Below, one piece after another: positions 29,025 to 37,739 of a DNA stretch of 64,000 nucleotides (within the stretch, counting starts at the first letter, position 1; the number at the start of each line of letters is the position of its first letter). Both the position numbers and the translations under genes were made by a program. The notes under the pieces were generated by a model that was not told where the DNA came from, did not search any database, and saw nothing but the letters and a program-made list of their open reading frames with translations. The stretch comes from Arthrobacter mangrovi (GTDB taxonomy: Bacteria > Actinomycetota > Actinomycetes > Actinomycetales > Micrococcaceae): NCBI RefSeq assembly GCF_026011795.1, contig NZ_BRVS01000003.1:1-64000 (forward strand), written 5' to 3'.

Positions 29025-30439
29025 GCGGCGTCTGGTGCGAGGCCGGCTGGATCCGCGGGCGCGGTGTGCTCCAGGGGGTCCGGCTGGAAGTCGACGAGGG
29101 CGGGATCGTGACCCGGATGAGGACCGGCGCGCAGCCGGAGCCGGCCGACGTCCGGCTGTCCGGAGTGGTGTTCCCGGCGGCGGCGAATGCGCACTCGCAC
29201 GCCTTCCATCGGGTGCTGCGCGGCCGCACCCACGACATGGGCGTGGGCAGCTTCTGGAGCTGGCGCGAGCAGATGTACAAGGCCGCCGGCGCGCTGACGC
29301 CCGAGGTCTACGAGCAGCTGGCCACGGCGGTCTTCGCCGAGATGGTCGTCGCCGGCTTCACCAGCGTGGCGGAATTCCACTACGTCCACCACCGGCCGGA
29401 CGGCACGCCCTACGGCCCGGACTCCGGCGGCGAACATGCCATGGAGCTCGCGCTGGCCCGTGCGGCGGTGAACGCGCGGATCCGGCTGACGCTCCTCGAC
29501 ACCTGCTACCTGGCCGGCGGCATCGGCCAGCCGCTGGCGCCCGAGCAGGCCAGGTTCGGGGACGCCGATGCGCAGGCATGGCTGACCCGGCTGCAGTCGC
29601 TGCGCGAGACGGTGGCGCGGAAGTTCGGGCCGGACCAGGTCACCGTCGGCGCGGCCCTGCACTCCGTCCGCGGGGTGCCGTCCGAGGCGCTGCCGGACAT
29701 CGCCGAACAGCTTCCGGCGGACCTGCCGCTGCACATCCACCTGTCCGAGCAGCCCGCCGAGAACCAGGCGTGCCAGCAGGCCACCGGCATGACGCCGACG
29801 GCCCTGCTGCACCGGCACGGACTGCTCACCGACCGGCTCAGCGCCGTGCACGCTACGCACCTGACCGAGGCGGACATCGCGCTGCTCGGCCGCGCCCACG
29901 CCACCATCGTGATGTGCCCGACGACCGAGGCGGACCTGGCGGACGGGATCGGCCCCGCCGCGAAGCTGCGCGACGCGGGCGCCCGGATCGCCCTCGGCAC
30001 GGACCAGCACGCCGTCGTCGACCCCTGGCTGGAGATGCGCGCGCTGGAACACGGCGAACGGCTGCGCTCGGGCCAGCGCGGCTGGTTCCGGCCCGAGGAC
30101 CTCCACCAGTCGGCCACGGACAGCGGCGCCTTGTCACTCGGACGGAAATCCGCGGGCTTCCGGCCGGGCAGCTACGCCGACCTGATGGCGGTGGACCCTG
30201 CCAGCGTGCGCACCGTCGGCTCCCGGCCCGACCAGCTGGCCCTCACCGCCACCGCGCAGGACGTCACCGCCGTCGTCGTGAGCGGGCGCCTGGCCGCGCG
30301 CCACGGCATACACGCCACGCTGGGCGACCCCGCACGCCTCCTCGCCGCGGCGATCGAGCGGGTGGACGCCGCGGGCGCACGCGCCGTCGGCCGCCACGGC
30401 GAGCCTTCGGTCTCCGCGGCGGACGGCGTTTCGGCATGA
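29021..30439 (+). CDS. hutF: formimidoylglutamate deiminase
   Basis: The product is 472 aa. The GTG start at 29021 overlaps the preceding stop by 4 bp. It is a zinc amidohydrolase: AHSHAFHRVLRG supplies the HxH metal ligands, LHIHLSEQPAEN a third histidine, and LGTDQHAVVD the metal aspartate. It deaminates N-formimidoyl-L-glutamate to N-formyl-L-glutamate and ammonia. The stop overlaps the hutI start (ATGA). Confidence 0.93.
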   Translation: MSGVWCEAGWIRGRGVLQGVRLEVDEGGIVTRMRTGAQPEPADVRLSGVVFPAAANAHSHAFHRVLRGRTHDMGVGSFWSWREQMYKAAGALTPEVYEQLATAVFAEMVVAGFTSVAEFHYVHHRPDGTPYGPDSGGEHAMELALARAAVNARIRLTLLDTCYLAGGIGQPLAPEQARFGDADAQAWLTRLQSLRETVARKFGPDQVTVGAALHSVRGVPSEALPDIAEQLPADLPLHIHLSEQPAENQACQQATGMTPTALLHRHGLLTDRLSAVHATHLTEADIALLGRAHATIVMCPTTEADLADGIGPAAKLRDAGARIALGTDQHAVVDPWLEMRALEHGERLRSGQRGWFRPEDLHQSATDSGALSLGRKSAGFRPGSYADLMAVDPASVRTVGSRPDQLALTATAQDVTAVVVSGRLAARHGIHATLGDPARLLAAAIERVDAAGARAVGRHGEPSVSAADGVSA

Positions 30440-31665
30440 CCGGGCCTTCGACGCTGATCACCAACATCGGGGAGCTTGCCACCGTGGATCCCGCCCGGGG
30501 CACGGAGGGCGTGCTGCGCGATGCCGCCGTCGTGATGGAGGGGGAGCGGATCAGCTGGCTCGGCCCCGCCGCGGGCGCCCCGGACGCGGACGCGCGGTTC
30601 GACGCCGAGGGCCGCGCCGTGCTGCCTGGCTGGGTGGACTCGCACACGCACTTGGTCTTTGCCGGGGACCGGACGGCCGAATTCGAGGCGCGGATGGCGG
30701 GGCAGGACTACGCCGCCGGCGGGATCGCGGTGACGGTCGCCGCCACCCGCGGCGCCAGCGACTACGACCTGACCCGGCTGCTGCTCGGCCGCGCCGCGGA
30801 GGCCGTCGCCGGTGGCACCACTTACCTGGAGACCAAGACGGGCTACGGGCTCTCCATCGAGCAGGAGGCCCGCAGCGCCCGGATCGCCTCCACCGTGGCG
30901 GACCAGGTGACCTACCTGGGCGCCCATCTGGTGCCTGCCGGCATGGACGCGGACGAGTACACGGACCTGGTCTGCGGCGGCATGCTGGCGGCGGTGCGGC
31001 CCTACGTGCAGTGGGCGGACGTCTTCTGCGAGCGCGGCGCGTTCACCGAGGCGCAGTCGCGCCGGGTGCTCGCGGCCTGCCGGGACGCCGGGCTGGGCCT
31101 GCGGGTGCACGGCAACCAGTTGGGCGAGGGGCCCGGGGTCCGGCTGGCGGTGGAGTTCGGCGCTGCCAGCGTCGACCACGTCAATTACCTTAACGACGAC
31201 GACGTGGACGCGCTCGCGGGCACGTGGTCCGGCTGGGACACACGCGGCGGGACGGGGCAGCGCGGCACCGTCGCCACGTGCCTGCCGGCCTGCGACCTGT
31301 CGACCCGCCAGCCGCTGGCCCCGGGCCGGCGCCTGCTCGATGCCGGCGTCGAAGTCGCGCTGGCCTCCAACTGCAATCCCGGCACCTCGTACACCAGCTC
31401 GATGAACTACTGCGTGGCCACGGCCGTGCTGCAGATGGGGTTGAGCGTGCAGGAGGCCGTCCGTGCGGCAACCTACGGCGGCGCACTCGCGCTGGGCCGG
31501 CACGTTGGCCCGGACGAGGACGGGCTGCGGGCGGTGGGATCGATCGCCGTCGGACACCGCGCCGACCTCCACCTGCTCAACGCCCCGTCCGCGACCCACC
31601 TGGCCTACCGGCCGGGCATGCCGATGACCGCGGCCGTGTGGCGGGCGGGCGAACGGGCTGTCTGA
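30436..31665 (+). CDS. hutI: imidazolonepropionase
   Basis: The product is 409 aa. ATG at 30436 overlaps the hutF stop. Metal-binding HTHLVFAGDR, ETKTGYGL, HGNQLGEGPG and the Asn-Cys-Asn segment ASNCNPGTSYTSSM are typical of HutI. It hydrolyses 4-imidazolone-5-propionate to N-formimidoyl-L-glutamate, which feeds HutF. It is last in the operon; a convergent gene ends 20 bp downstream with no obvious terminator between. Confidence 0.95.
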   Translation: MTGPSTLITNIGELATVDPARGTEGVLRDAAVVMEGERISWLGPAAGAPDADARFDAEGRAVLPGWVDSHTHLVFAGDRTAEFEARMAGQDYAAGGIAVTVAATRGASDYDLTRLLLGRAAEAVAGGTTYLETKTGYGLSIEQEARSARIASTVADQVTYLGAHLVPAGMDADEYTDLVCGGMLAAVRPYVQWADVFCERGAFTEAQSRRVLAACRDAGLGLRVHGNQLGEGPGVRLAVEFGAASVDHVNYLNDDDVDALAGTWSGWDTRGGTGQRGTVATCLPACDLSTRQPLAPGRRLLDAGVEVALASNCNPGTSYTSSMNYCVATAVLQMGLSVQEAVRAATYGGALALGRHVGPDEDGLRAVGSIAVGHRADLHLLNAPSATHLAYRPGMPMTAAVWRAGERAV

Positions 31666-31685
31666 GGCCCCGTCCGGCCCGGCGG

Positions 31686-32285
31686 CTACGGCGTCCAGCC
31701 CGGGTCGCGGCCTGCCAGGCCCAGGGTACGGTCCAGCAGCCGCGCATCCTCCGGCACCTCGATCACCGGCCCGAAGAGGCCCTCCCGGGCGGCGGGATCC
31801 TCCGCCGACTGCAAGGCGAAACCGTGGACGGCCTTCAGGCTGGCCGGATCGCAGCTGAACGGCTGGTCCGTGCCGCGGGAGAGGTCCCACCCGTGGAGGA
31901 CCAGCTCGTCCAGGGCGACCAGCCCCATCACATTGGCGGGCAAGGTGACGCCGCCGGCCCGCGCCATGCCCTCCCACGACGCGGGATCGGCCCATGCCGC
32001 CGCCAGCTCATCCAGCCGGAGCGGCAGCAGCCGGCGCCAATCCGGATCCAGCCGCTCGGCGGAGCCCCACATGTCCGTTGGTGTGCCCTGCAGCCGGTCA
32101 TCGTAGCCGGCGTCCAGGGAAGCCTTCGTCGCCGCATCGCGGAAGGCGACGGTGAGACCCATGAAATGGTCCAGCAGGTCCCCGACGGTCTTTCCTTCGC
32201 ACGGCGTCGCAGCGTGCAGCTGCCGGTCCTGGATGCCGACGGCCAACATGGCAACTTCGCGCGCTGCCGGAACTAGGTCGATCAT
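31686..32285 (-). CDS. TIGR03086-type DinB-like metal-binding protein
   Basis: The product is 199 aa. ATG at 32285 (MIDLVPAARE) was chosen; an upstream start at 32339 adds an unconserved Arg-rich leader. The layout (TPCEGKTVGDLLDHFMGL near the N-terminus, VALDELVLHGWDLSRGTDQP after the middle) is that of the actinobacterial TIGR03086 / mycothiol-dependent maleylpyruvate isomerase-like family. The His of LLDH and the His of LVLHGWD fit a metal site. Some relatives are mycothiol S-transferases; the substrate here is unknown. Confidence 0.8.
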   Translation of the reverse strand: MIDLVPAAREVAMLAVGIQDRQLHAATPCEGKTVGDLLDHFMGLTVAFRDAATKASLDAGYDDRLQGTPTDMWGSAERLDPDWRRLLPLRLDELAAAWADPASWEGMARAGGVTLPANVMGLVALDELVLHGWDLSRGTDQPFSCDPASLKAVHGFALQSAEDPAAREGLFGPVIEVPEDARLLDRTLGLAGRDPGWTP

Positions 32286-32480
32286 GCCGGTCCTCCCTGG
32301 ACGCTCGCGTGCCGTTGCTCCAGTGTGGACGCGGGCCACGCAGGCCGCAAGGGGCCCAACACCCGGCCGGCGCCCGGAATGAGCGCTGTCCAGGTGCCCG
32401 GACGGATCGCCGCACGTGCCTCAACGCACGGCCTGCGCCGCGTGCACGCCCCATGGCCGCCGGCTTGGCAAGATAGACCC

Positions 32481-33260
32481 ATGCAGAGCGAGACCGTGAC
32501 GACCGAGGCGATGCCCCGCACCCGCAAGTACTACAGGTACGAGGTCCTGATCGTGCTCGGCCTATCGCTGGGCCAGTCCGCCGTCTACTCCATCGTGAAC
32601 CTGGCCGACAAAATGACCCGCGGCCCGCTGGCCTCGCAGACCACGTCCCTGAACCCGGTGCTCAACGAGCGCGAGTTCTTCGACCTGCTCTACCAGTTGC
32701 TCGGCATCTTCTTCGCCCTCATGCCGGTGGCGCTCGTGGTGCTCCTGATGACCTCGCCCGGCAAGACCGCCTTCCGGAAGATCGGCTTCACGTTCTCCCG
32801 GCCGGGCATCGACTTCGGCCTCGGCTTCGGACTGGCCGCCCTGATCGGCGCCGGCACTTTAGGCGTCTACGCTGCCGGACGGGCCCTGGGAATAACGACG
32901 GCGGTGGTCCCGGCCGCCCTCGACCAGTACTGGTGGACGGTTCCCGTGCTCGTCCTCTCCGCCCTCCGCCACGCTGTCCTGGAGGAAGTCGTCATGGTCG
33001 GCTACCTGTTCGACCGGCTGGCCAGGCTCGGCTGGGGGACCTGGACCGTCATCCTCACCAGCGCCGCGATCCGCGGCAGCTACCACCTCTACCAGGGGAT
33101 CGGGCCCGGCGTCGGCAACTTCCTGATGGGCCTCATCTTCGGATACGCCTACACCCGCACCCGGCGCGTCATGCCGCTCGTCGTCGCCCACGCCCTCCTC
33201 GACATCGCAGGCTTCGTCGGCTACGCCCTCCTCGGCCCCGCCATCGGCATCGGCACCTGA
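32481..33260 (+). CDS. CPBP-family intramembrane protease-like protein
   Basis: The product is 259 aa with about six to seven hydrophobic segments. The start is ATG 32481. The CPBP active-site pattern is present: Glu168-Glu169 in LEEVVMVGYL, His202 in RGSYHLYQG, and His237/Asp241 in HALLD. The Arg usual after EExxx is replaced (EEVVMVG), which I believe is common in the actinobacterial branch. Members are Abi/CAAX-type membrane metalloproteases or scaffolds; no substrate is suggested by the neighbours. Confidence 0.85.
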   Translation: MQSETVTTEAMPRTRKYYRYEVLIVLGLSLGQSAVYSIVNLADKMTRGPLASQTTSLNPVLNEREFFDLLYQLLGIFFALMPVALVVLLMTSPGKTAFRKIGFTFSRPGIDFGLGFGLAALIGAGTLGVYAAGRALGITTAVVPAALDQYWWTVPVLVLSALRHAVLEEVVMVGYLFDRLARLGWGTWTVILTSAAIRGSYHLYQGIGPGVGNFLMGLIFGYAYTRTRRVMPLVVAHALLDIAGFVGYALLGPAIGIGT

Positions 33261-33280
33261 CCACCCCTCCTCGCCCACCC

Positions 33281-33345
33281 CGACCCTGCCCACCGACCCC
33301 GCACCCGCCCACCGACCCTGCCCACCGACCCCGCACCCGCCTACC
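33281..33345 (+). repeat. 32-bp C-rich tandem repeat
   Basis: Two near-identical 32-bp units begin CGACCCTGCCCACCGACCCC at 33281 and 33313, followed by degenerate C-rich sequence. This fills most of the spacer 33261-33483 together with palindrome copy B. Confidence 0.8.
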
Positions 33346-33380
33346 CCGCACTCGCGCACCCGACTCGCCCCGCCCAACCC

Positions 33381-33438
33381 GCTCCGTTTTGGCTGCATGG
33401 CTCCAGCTCGAGCGGGAGCCACGCAGCCAAAACGGAGC
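33381..33438. repeat. long nested palindrome, copy B
   Basis: The 16-bp arms GCTCCGTTTTGGCTGC (33381-33396) and GCAGCCAAAACGGAGC (33423-33438) are perfect reverse complements. They enclose TGGCTCC (33398-33404) and GGAGCCA (33415-33421). It lies between convergent genes and has no T-tract on either strand, so it is not a simple terminator. Confidence 0.9.
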
Positions 33439-33483
33439 AACAGCCCAAATCGGAGCAGCGGGAGGCCGCGGACGAAGACGTCG

Positions 33484-34056
33484 CTACATGTTGGTCCAGT
33501 AATTGCTCCAGCGATCCTGCCGTAGGCCTGCTCGGTGAAGGATGGACACCAAACAGGCCGGCTCGGTGGAATCCGACTGCCAGATGTCATCCCACATCCA
33601 GCGGGAAACCTGGATCCCGGTTGCTCTGATGCGGTCCTCGCGCCTTTTCTCCCGGACAACCGCGCCTGCCGGGGCGTTGCCCTTCAGGTATGCGTCCCGG
33701 GAGTATTTGACCGCTCCATCGAACTCGCCCGCCAGGTTTTGCAGCGGCCAATAGAAGTCCAGGATTCCGACTCTGCTGCCTTGCGGATCGTCGACCGGCT
33801 GGCGGATAACCGGGATGCCCCAAATCGCGGCGGCGGATTGTCGGATCAGGGCCCGGTCCCTCCTGCTGGTCCCGATGACAGCGTCGATGCGGATCCGCTG
33901 TTGCTCCCACCGCGGCAGCTGTTCAAAGGGCGCCGCCTCGGCATACACGCCGCGGCGCAGCCTGATGAGCTCTCCGCTTCCAACTCTTGCCGCCAAAGCA
34001 TGCCGGTCCTGGCCCGCAATCTCGATGTCCCGCGTGTAGATGAGCCGCATGTTCAC
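33484..34056 (-). pseudogene. AbiEi-like (type IV toxin-antitoxin antitoxin family) gene with internal deletion
   Basis: The product would be 190 aa and is in frame throughout. Residues 1-85 match the N-terminus of the ~300-aa AbiEi-like proteins common in Arthrobacter: a winged-helix start, ELIRLRRGVYAEA and SAAAIWGIPVI. Residues ~95-158 match their C-terminal nuclease-like domain: ILDFYWPLQNLAGEFDGAVKY, REKRREDRIRATG, VSRWMWDD. The ~110-130 residues normally between them are missing, with the junction near residue 85-95 (about 33,775-33,805). The product may be inactive or a minimal version. No partner toxin gene lies beside it. Confidence 0.65.
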
Positions 34057-34150
34057 AGACTGCCGCCAGGCAACATCGTCCGGGCATGGTCATGAACGCG
34101 TTGTGGATCCCATGGCATCTCGACGCAGCTGTGTAGGCCGGAAAGCAAAA

Positions 34151-34208
34151 GCTCCGCTTTGGTCGCCTCGCTCCAACTCGAAGCGGAGCAAGGCAACCAA
34201 AACGGAGC
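34151..34208 (-). terminator. long nested palindrome, copy C; likely terminator of the VOC gene
   Basis: Arms at 34151-34168 and 34191-34208 pair with two C/A mismatches on the plus strand, which become G-U pairs on the minus strand. The inner stem is GCTCC (34170-34174) with GGAGC (34185-34189). On the minus strand the stem is followed by TTTTGCTTT. Position is 78 bp after the VOC gene stop. It belongs to the same repeat family as 6603 and 33381. Confidence 0.65.
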
Positions 34209-34285
34209 CTCCTGCATAGAGGGGCGCGGGGCGCCGGGTATGAGGGCGCGGGGGGCCGGTAGTCAGATCCCCGACGACGCCGTTG

Positions 34286-34927
34286 CTAGAGTTCGACGAT
34301 GCCGTTGGGCGTCTCGAACCGCACGGACATGATGCCCGGCGTGCCGTTCGGCGCCGTCCACGCGACCTTGACATCGTCCAGGAGCGCGTCGACCGGGGTG
34401 CCCAGCCAGTCCGCCACGCGGGCCGACGAGCCGGCGATCGTCAGGCCGATCAGCTTGGCGGTCGCCTCGTAGGCCTTGGAGGGGTGCAGGTCCTCGGTGC
34501 CTTCGTCCCAACGCAGCATGTACGGCACCTGCGGGTCCGCGATCAGGCCCTTGATGCCGATCTGCTGCCAGGTCAGCTCACGGCCGTCCGGGAACTTGCG
34601 GTTGCCCGGGACGGCATTGCGGCCCAGCCGCTCCTCGAAGGGCGCCAGGTCGTCAACTTCGACGCACCAGCCCATCCAGCCGCCGCCGGCCTCGGACCGG
34701 GCGCGCACCGCCTGTCCGAAGGGTGCCTTGTCCGACGCCGGGTGCGCCAGGACCTCGACGACCTCGAGATAGTGGTGGTCCGTCAGGGGGAAAATCATGT
34801 TCCGGGTACCGAAGCGGGGGTGCACCCCGCCCTTGACTGCCTCGATGCCCAGGGCCGAGGCAATACGCTCGGTGGTGGCAGCCAGGCCATCGGGTTCACA
34901 TGCATAGGAAACGTGGTCGAAACGCAT
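34286..34927 (-). CDS. VOC-family (glyoxalase-like) protein
   Basis: The product is 213 aa. It begins MRFDHVSYACEPDGLAATTE, the first beta-alpha-beta unit of a vicinal-oxygen-chelate domain, with HHYLEVVEVL and GWMGWCVEVDDLAPFEERLG following. This matches the glyoxalase-like domain family common in Micrococcaceae. Substrate and activity are unknown. It is divergent from the SAM-IV/metYX unit. Confidence 0.8.
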   Translation of the reverse strand: MRFDHVSYACEPDGLAATTERIASALGIEAVKGGVHPRFGTRNMIFPLTDHHYLEVVEVLAHPASDKAPFGQAVRARSEAGGGWMGWCVEVDDLAPFEERLGRNAVPGNRKFPDGRELTWQQIGIKGLIADPQVPYMLRWDEGTEDLHPSKAYEATAKLIGLTIAGSSARVADWLGTPVDALLDDVKVAWTAPNGTPGIMSVRFETPNGIVEL

Positions 34928-34961
34928 AACTCATCTTGACATTTTGTGATGTGCCTCTCGA

Positions 34962-34977
34962 CTTAGGGTGACCTAAG
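34962..34977. promoter_or_regulatory. CTTAGG-N4-CCTAAG inverted repeat between VOC gene and met leader
   Basis: This is a perfect 6-bp inverted repeat with a 4-bp centre. A TTGACA box stands at 34936-34941, just upstream on the plus strand. It vaguely recalls DtxR/IdeR half-sites but is shorter than that consensus. Confidence 0.35.
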
Positions 34978-35036
34978 GGACATTCACACACCGTCACATA
35001 CTTGCCGATCCGAAGGCCTTCGCCGAACCTTGATAC

Positions 35037-35160
35037 AGGTCATGAGCGCCAGCATCGAGCCCCGGCTTGCTGGCCGGCAACCCTCCAACCGCGGTGGGGT
35101 GCCCCGGGTGAAGACCTGGTTTCCGCCATCAGGCGTGAAGCAAGCGCGGGTCGCAACCTG
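35037..35160 (+). ncRNA. SAM-IV riboswitch in the metY leader
   Basis: The core runs from GGTCATGAGCGCCAGC (35039) to GGGTGAAGACC (35116). It contains the hallmarks of SAM-IV as I know them: GAGCCCCGGCTTGCTGGCC, GGCAACCCTCC, GCGGTGGGGTGCC and the closing GGTC/GACC helix. Downstream sequence to ~35160 can supply the 3' pseudoknot hairpin. It binds S-adenosylmethionine and turns off the methionine genes, presumably by hiding the metY RBS. Confidence 0.9.
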
Positions 35161-35220
35161 CAGCCACGCCACCGGCGGGCGCAGTGCTGACCCCTTCATA
35201 TCAGCGAGGGAGTTGCAGTT

Positions 35221-36540
35221 ATGTCCAACAACTGGTCATTCGAAACCCGTCAGATCCACGCCGGCCAGGAGCCGGATGCGGCAACCGGAGCCCGGGCGCT
35301 GCCGATCTACCAGACCACGTCGTTCGTCTTCCCCAGCACCGACAGCGCGGCCGACCGCTTCGCGCTGCAGGAGCTGGCGCCTATCTACACCCGGATCGGC
35401 AATCCCACGCAGGAAGCCGTCGAAACCCGCATCGCCAGCCTCGAAGGCGGCGTTGGCGCGCTCCTGCTCTCCTCCGGCCAGGCCGCGTCCACGTTCTCCA
35501 TCCTGAACCTGGCCGAGGCCGGGGACCACATCGTCGCGAGCCCGAGCCTCTACGGCGGCACCTACAACCTGCTCCAGAACACCCTGCGGAAGTTCGGCGT
35601 GCAGGTGACCTTCGTAGCTGACCCGGACGATCTGGACCAGTGGCGCGCGGCCGTGCAGCCGAACACCAAGGCCTTCTTCGGCGAGGTCGTCTCGAACCCG
35701 CGCCAGGATGTCCTGGACATCGAGGGCGTCAGCGCCGTCGCCCACGAGGCCGGCGTGCCGCTGATCGTCGACAACACCCTGGCCACCCCGTACCTGATCC
35801 GCCCGATCGAATGGGGCGCGGACATCGTGGTGCACTCCGCCACCAAGTACCTGGGCGGCCACGGCAGCGCCATCGCCGGCGTCGTCGTGGACTCGGGCAA
35901 CTTCGACTTCGCCACGGATCCGGACAGGTTCCCGGGCTTCAACACCCCGGACGAGAGCTACAACGGCCTGGTCTTCGCCCGCGACCTCGGCGTCGGCGGC
36001 GCGCTTGGCGCAAACCTGGCCTACATCCTCAAGGCCCGCGTCCAGCTGCTGCGCGACCTGGGCTCCTCCGTGGCGCCGTTCAACGCCTTCCTCATCGCCC
36101 AGGGCCTCGAGACCCTGAGCCTGCGCGTGGAGCGGCACGTTTCCAACGCGCAGCAGGTGGCGCACTGGCTGGAAAAGAACGACGCCGTCGAGTCCGTTGC
36201 GTACGCGGGGCTGCCTTCCAGCCCGTGGTATGAGCGCGGCCGCAAGTACGGCCCGAAGGGAACCGGGGCCATCATTGCCTTCGAGATCGCCGGCGGGCTC
36301 GAAGCCGGCAAGCGCTTCGTCGACGGACTGGAACTCCACTCGCATGTGGCCAACGTCGGCGACGTACGCTCGCTGGTGATCCACCCGGCGTCTACCACGC
36401 ACGCGCAGCTGTCGCCCGAGGCCCAGGTCGCCGCCGGCGTCACTCCGGGCCTCGTCCGGCTCGCCGTCGGCATTGAACACATCGACGATATCATCGCGGA
36501 CCTGGAAGCCGGTTTCCGCGCGGCCAAGGGCGCAGCCTAG
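35221..36540 (+). CDS. metY: O-acetylhomoserine aminocarboxypropyltransferase (sulfhydrylase)
   Basis: The product is 439 aa, a Cys/Met-metabolism PLP enzyme. The start ATG 35221 follows GAGGGAGTTGCAGTT. Features: FETRQIHAGQEPD, YTRIGNPTQEAVETRIA, the PLP lysine in HSATKYLGGHG, and the C-terminal HPASTTHAQL. It makes homocysteine from O-acetylhomoserine and sulfide. It is controlled by the SAM-IV riboswitch and followed by metX, which supplies its substrate. Confidence 0.95.
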   Translation: MSNNWSFETRQIHAGQEPDAATGARALPIYQTTSFVFPSTDSAADRFALQELAPIYTRIGNPTQEAVETRIASLEGGVGALLLSSGQAASTFSILNLAEAGDHIVASPSLYGGTYNLLQNTLRKFGVQVTFVADPDDLDQWRAAVQPNTKAFFGEVVSNPRQDVLDIEGVSAVAHEAGVPLIVDNTLATPYLIRPIEWGADIVVHSATKYLGGHGSAIAGVVVDSGNFDFATDPDRFPGFNTPDESYNGLVFARDLGVGGALGANLAYILKARVQLLRDLGSSVAPFNAFLIAQGLETLSLRVERHVSNAQQVAHWLEKNDAVESVAYAGLPSSPWYERGRKYGPKGTGAIIAFEIAGGLEAGKRFVDGLELHSHVANVGDVRSLVIHPASTTHAQLSPEAQVAAGVTPGLVRLAVGIEHIDDIIADLEAGFRAAKGAA

Positions 36541-36573
36541 GCGCTTTGAGATGAAGGAACCACAGGCATCACT

Positions 36574-37701
36574 TTGACAACATTGCAACCACAGGAAGTG
36601 CTGAACACGGCAGCGGACGGCATCTTGCGCCACGCATCCATCGGAGCCCTGGAATTCGAGACCGGCGGCTACCTGCCGGAGGTTGTCCTCGGCTATGAGA
36701 CCTGGGGCACCCTGAACGAGGATGCCTCCAACGCCGTGCTCATCCAGCATGCCCTGACCGGCAGCACGCATGTTGCCCGTGGAGATTCCGACGAGCCGGG
36801 CTGGTGGGATCCGCTGGTGGGCCCAGGGGCCACCATCGATACGGACAAATACTTCGTGGTGGCCGCCAACATGGTTGGCGGCTGCTACGGGTCCACCGGC
36901 CCGGCCTCGCCGGCTCCCGACGGGCGTCCCTGGGGCTCCCGCTTTCCGATGGTCACCATCCGTGATTCGGTCCATGCCGAGGCCCGGCTCGCGGACCTGC
37001 TCGGCATCCGCCGCTGGCACGCCGTCCTCGGCGGCTCCATGGGCGGGGCGCGGGCGCTTGAATGGGCCGCGACTTATCCCGAGCGCACGGCCCGCTGCGC
37101 CGTGATTGCCTGCGGCGCCGCCAGCACGGCCGAGCAGATCGCCTTCGCCCAGGCACAGGTCCTGGCCATCCGGCTCGACCCGAACTTCAACGGCGGCGAC
37201 TACTACGAGGGCCAGGCCCCGGTGGACGGCCTCGGCATTGCCCGCCGGATCGCGCACATCAACTACCGCTCCGAGCCGGAGTTCGAGTACCGCTTCGGCC
37301 GCAACGCCCAGGGCACGGAGCAGCCCTTCGGCAGCGTCACCGCCGCCGGCCGCGGCCGCTATGCTGTGGAAAGCTACCTGGACCACCAGGCCACCAAGCT
37401 GGCCGGCCGCTTCGACGCGAACAGCTACATCCACATGACGGAGGCCCTGATGAGCCATGACGTGGCCCGCGGACGCGGTTCGGTCGCCGAGGCGCTGGCC
37501 GGAGTGGATTCCGAGTTCCTGGTCGCCGCAGTCGACTCGGACCGGCTGTACTTCCCGGAGCAGTCGCGGCAGCTCGCCGCGGCCCTGCCCAACCCCGTGA
37601 AGGTCCACATGATCCAGGTGCCGACCGGCCATGATGGCTTCCTGACGGACATCCACCAGCTGCACGACGAACTCAGCGCCAGCTTCTTCCCGCGCGGCTA
37701 G
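36574..37701 (+). CDS. metX: homoserine O-acetyltransferase
   Basis: The product is 375 aa from a TTG at 36574 (MTTLQPQEVL), with AAGGAA somewhat far upstream. No in-frame ATG occurs before the conserved region, so the exact start is uncertain. Alpha/beta hydrolase fold: the nucleophile is in GGSMGGARALEWA, the catalytic Asp in VDSDRLYFPEQ and the His in TGHDGFLTD. It acetylates homoserine with acetyl-CoA. It is 33 bp downstream of metY and probably cotranscribed. Confidence 0.93.
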   Translation: MTTLQPQEVLNTAADGILRHASIGALEFETGGYLPEVVLGYETWGTLNEDASNAVLIQHALTGSTHVARGDSDEPGWWDPLVGPGATIDTDKYFVVAANMVGGCYGSTGPASPAPDGRPWGSRFPMVTIRDSVHAEARLADLLGIRRWHAVLGGSMGGARALEWAATYPERTARCAVIACGAASTAEQIAFAQAQVLAIRLDPNFNGGDYYEGQAPVDGLGIARRIAHINYRSEPEFEYRFGRNAQGTEQPFGSVTAAGRGRYAVESYLDHQATKLAGRFDANSYIHMTEALMSHDVARGRGSVAEALAGVDSEFLVAAVDSDRLYFPEQSRQLAAALPNPVKVHMIQVPTGHDGFLTDIHQLHDELSASFFPRG

Positions 37702-37739
37702 GTTCGCGCCACCGCCGGCCGAGCCGGCATCGGAGGCCG

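Noticed and set aside
28873-30435. possible N-terminal fusion giving a 930-residue HutI
   Set aside because: The extra region is out-of-frame reading of the M20 and hutF genes. The true HutI begins at an ATG overlapping the hutF stop.
34936-34969. classical promoter TTGACA...TAGGGT for metY
   Set aside because: The spacing (22 bp) is too long for a normal sigma-70-type promoter, so only the TTGACA box and inverted repeat were recorded.
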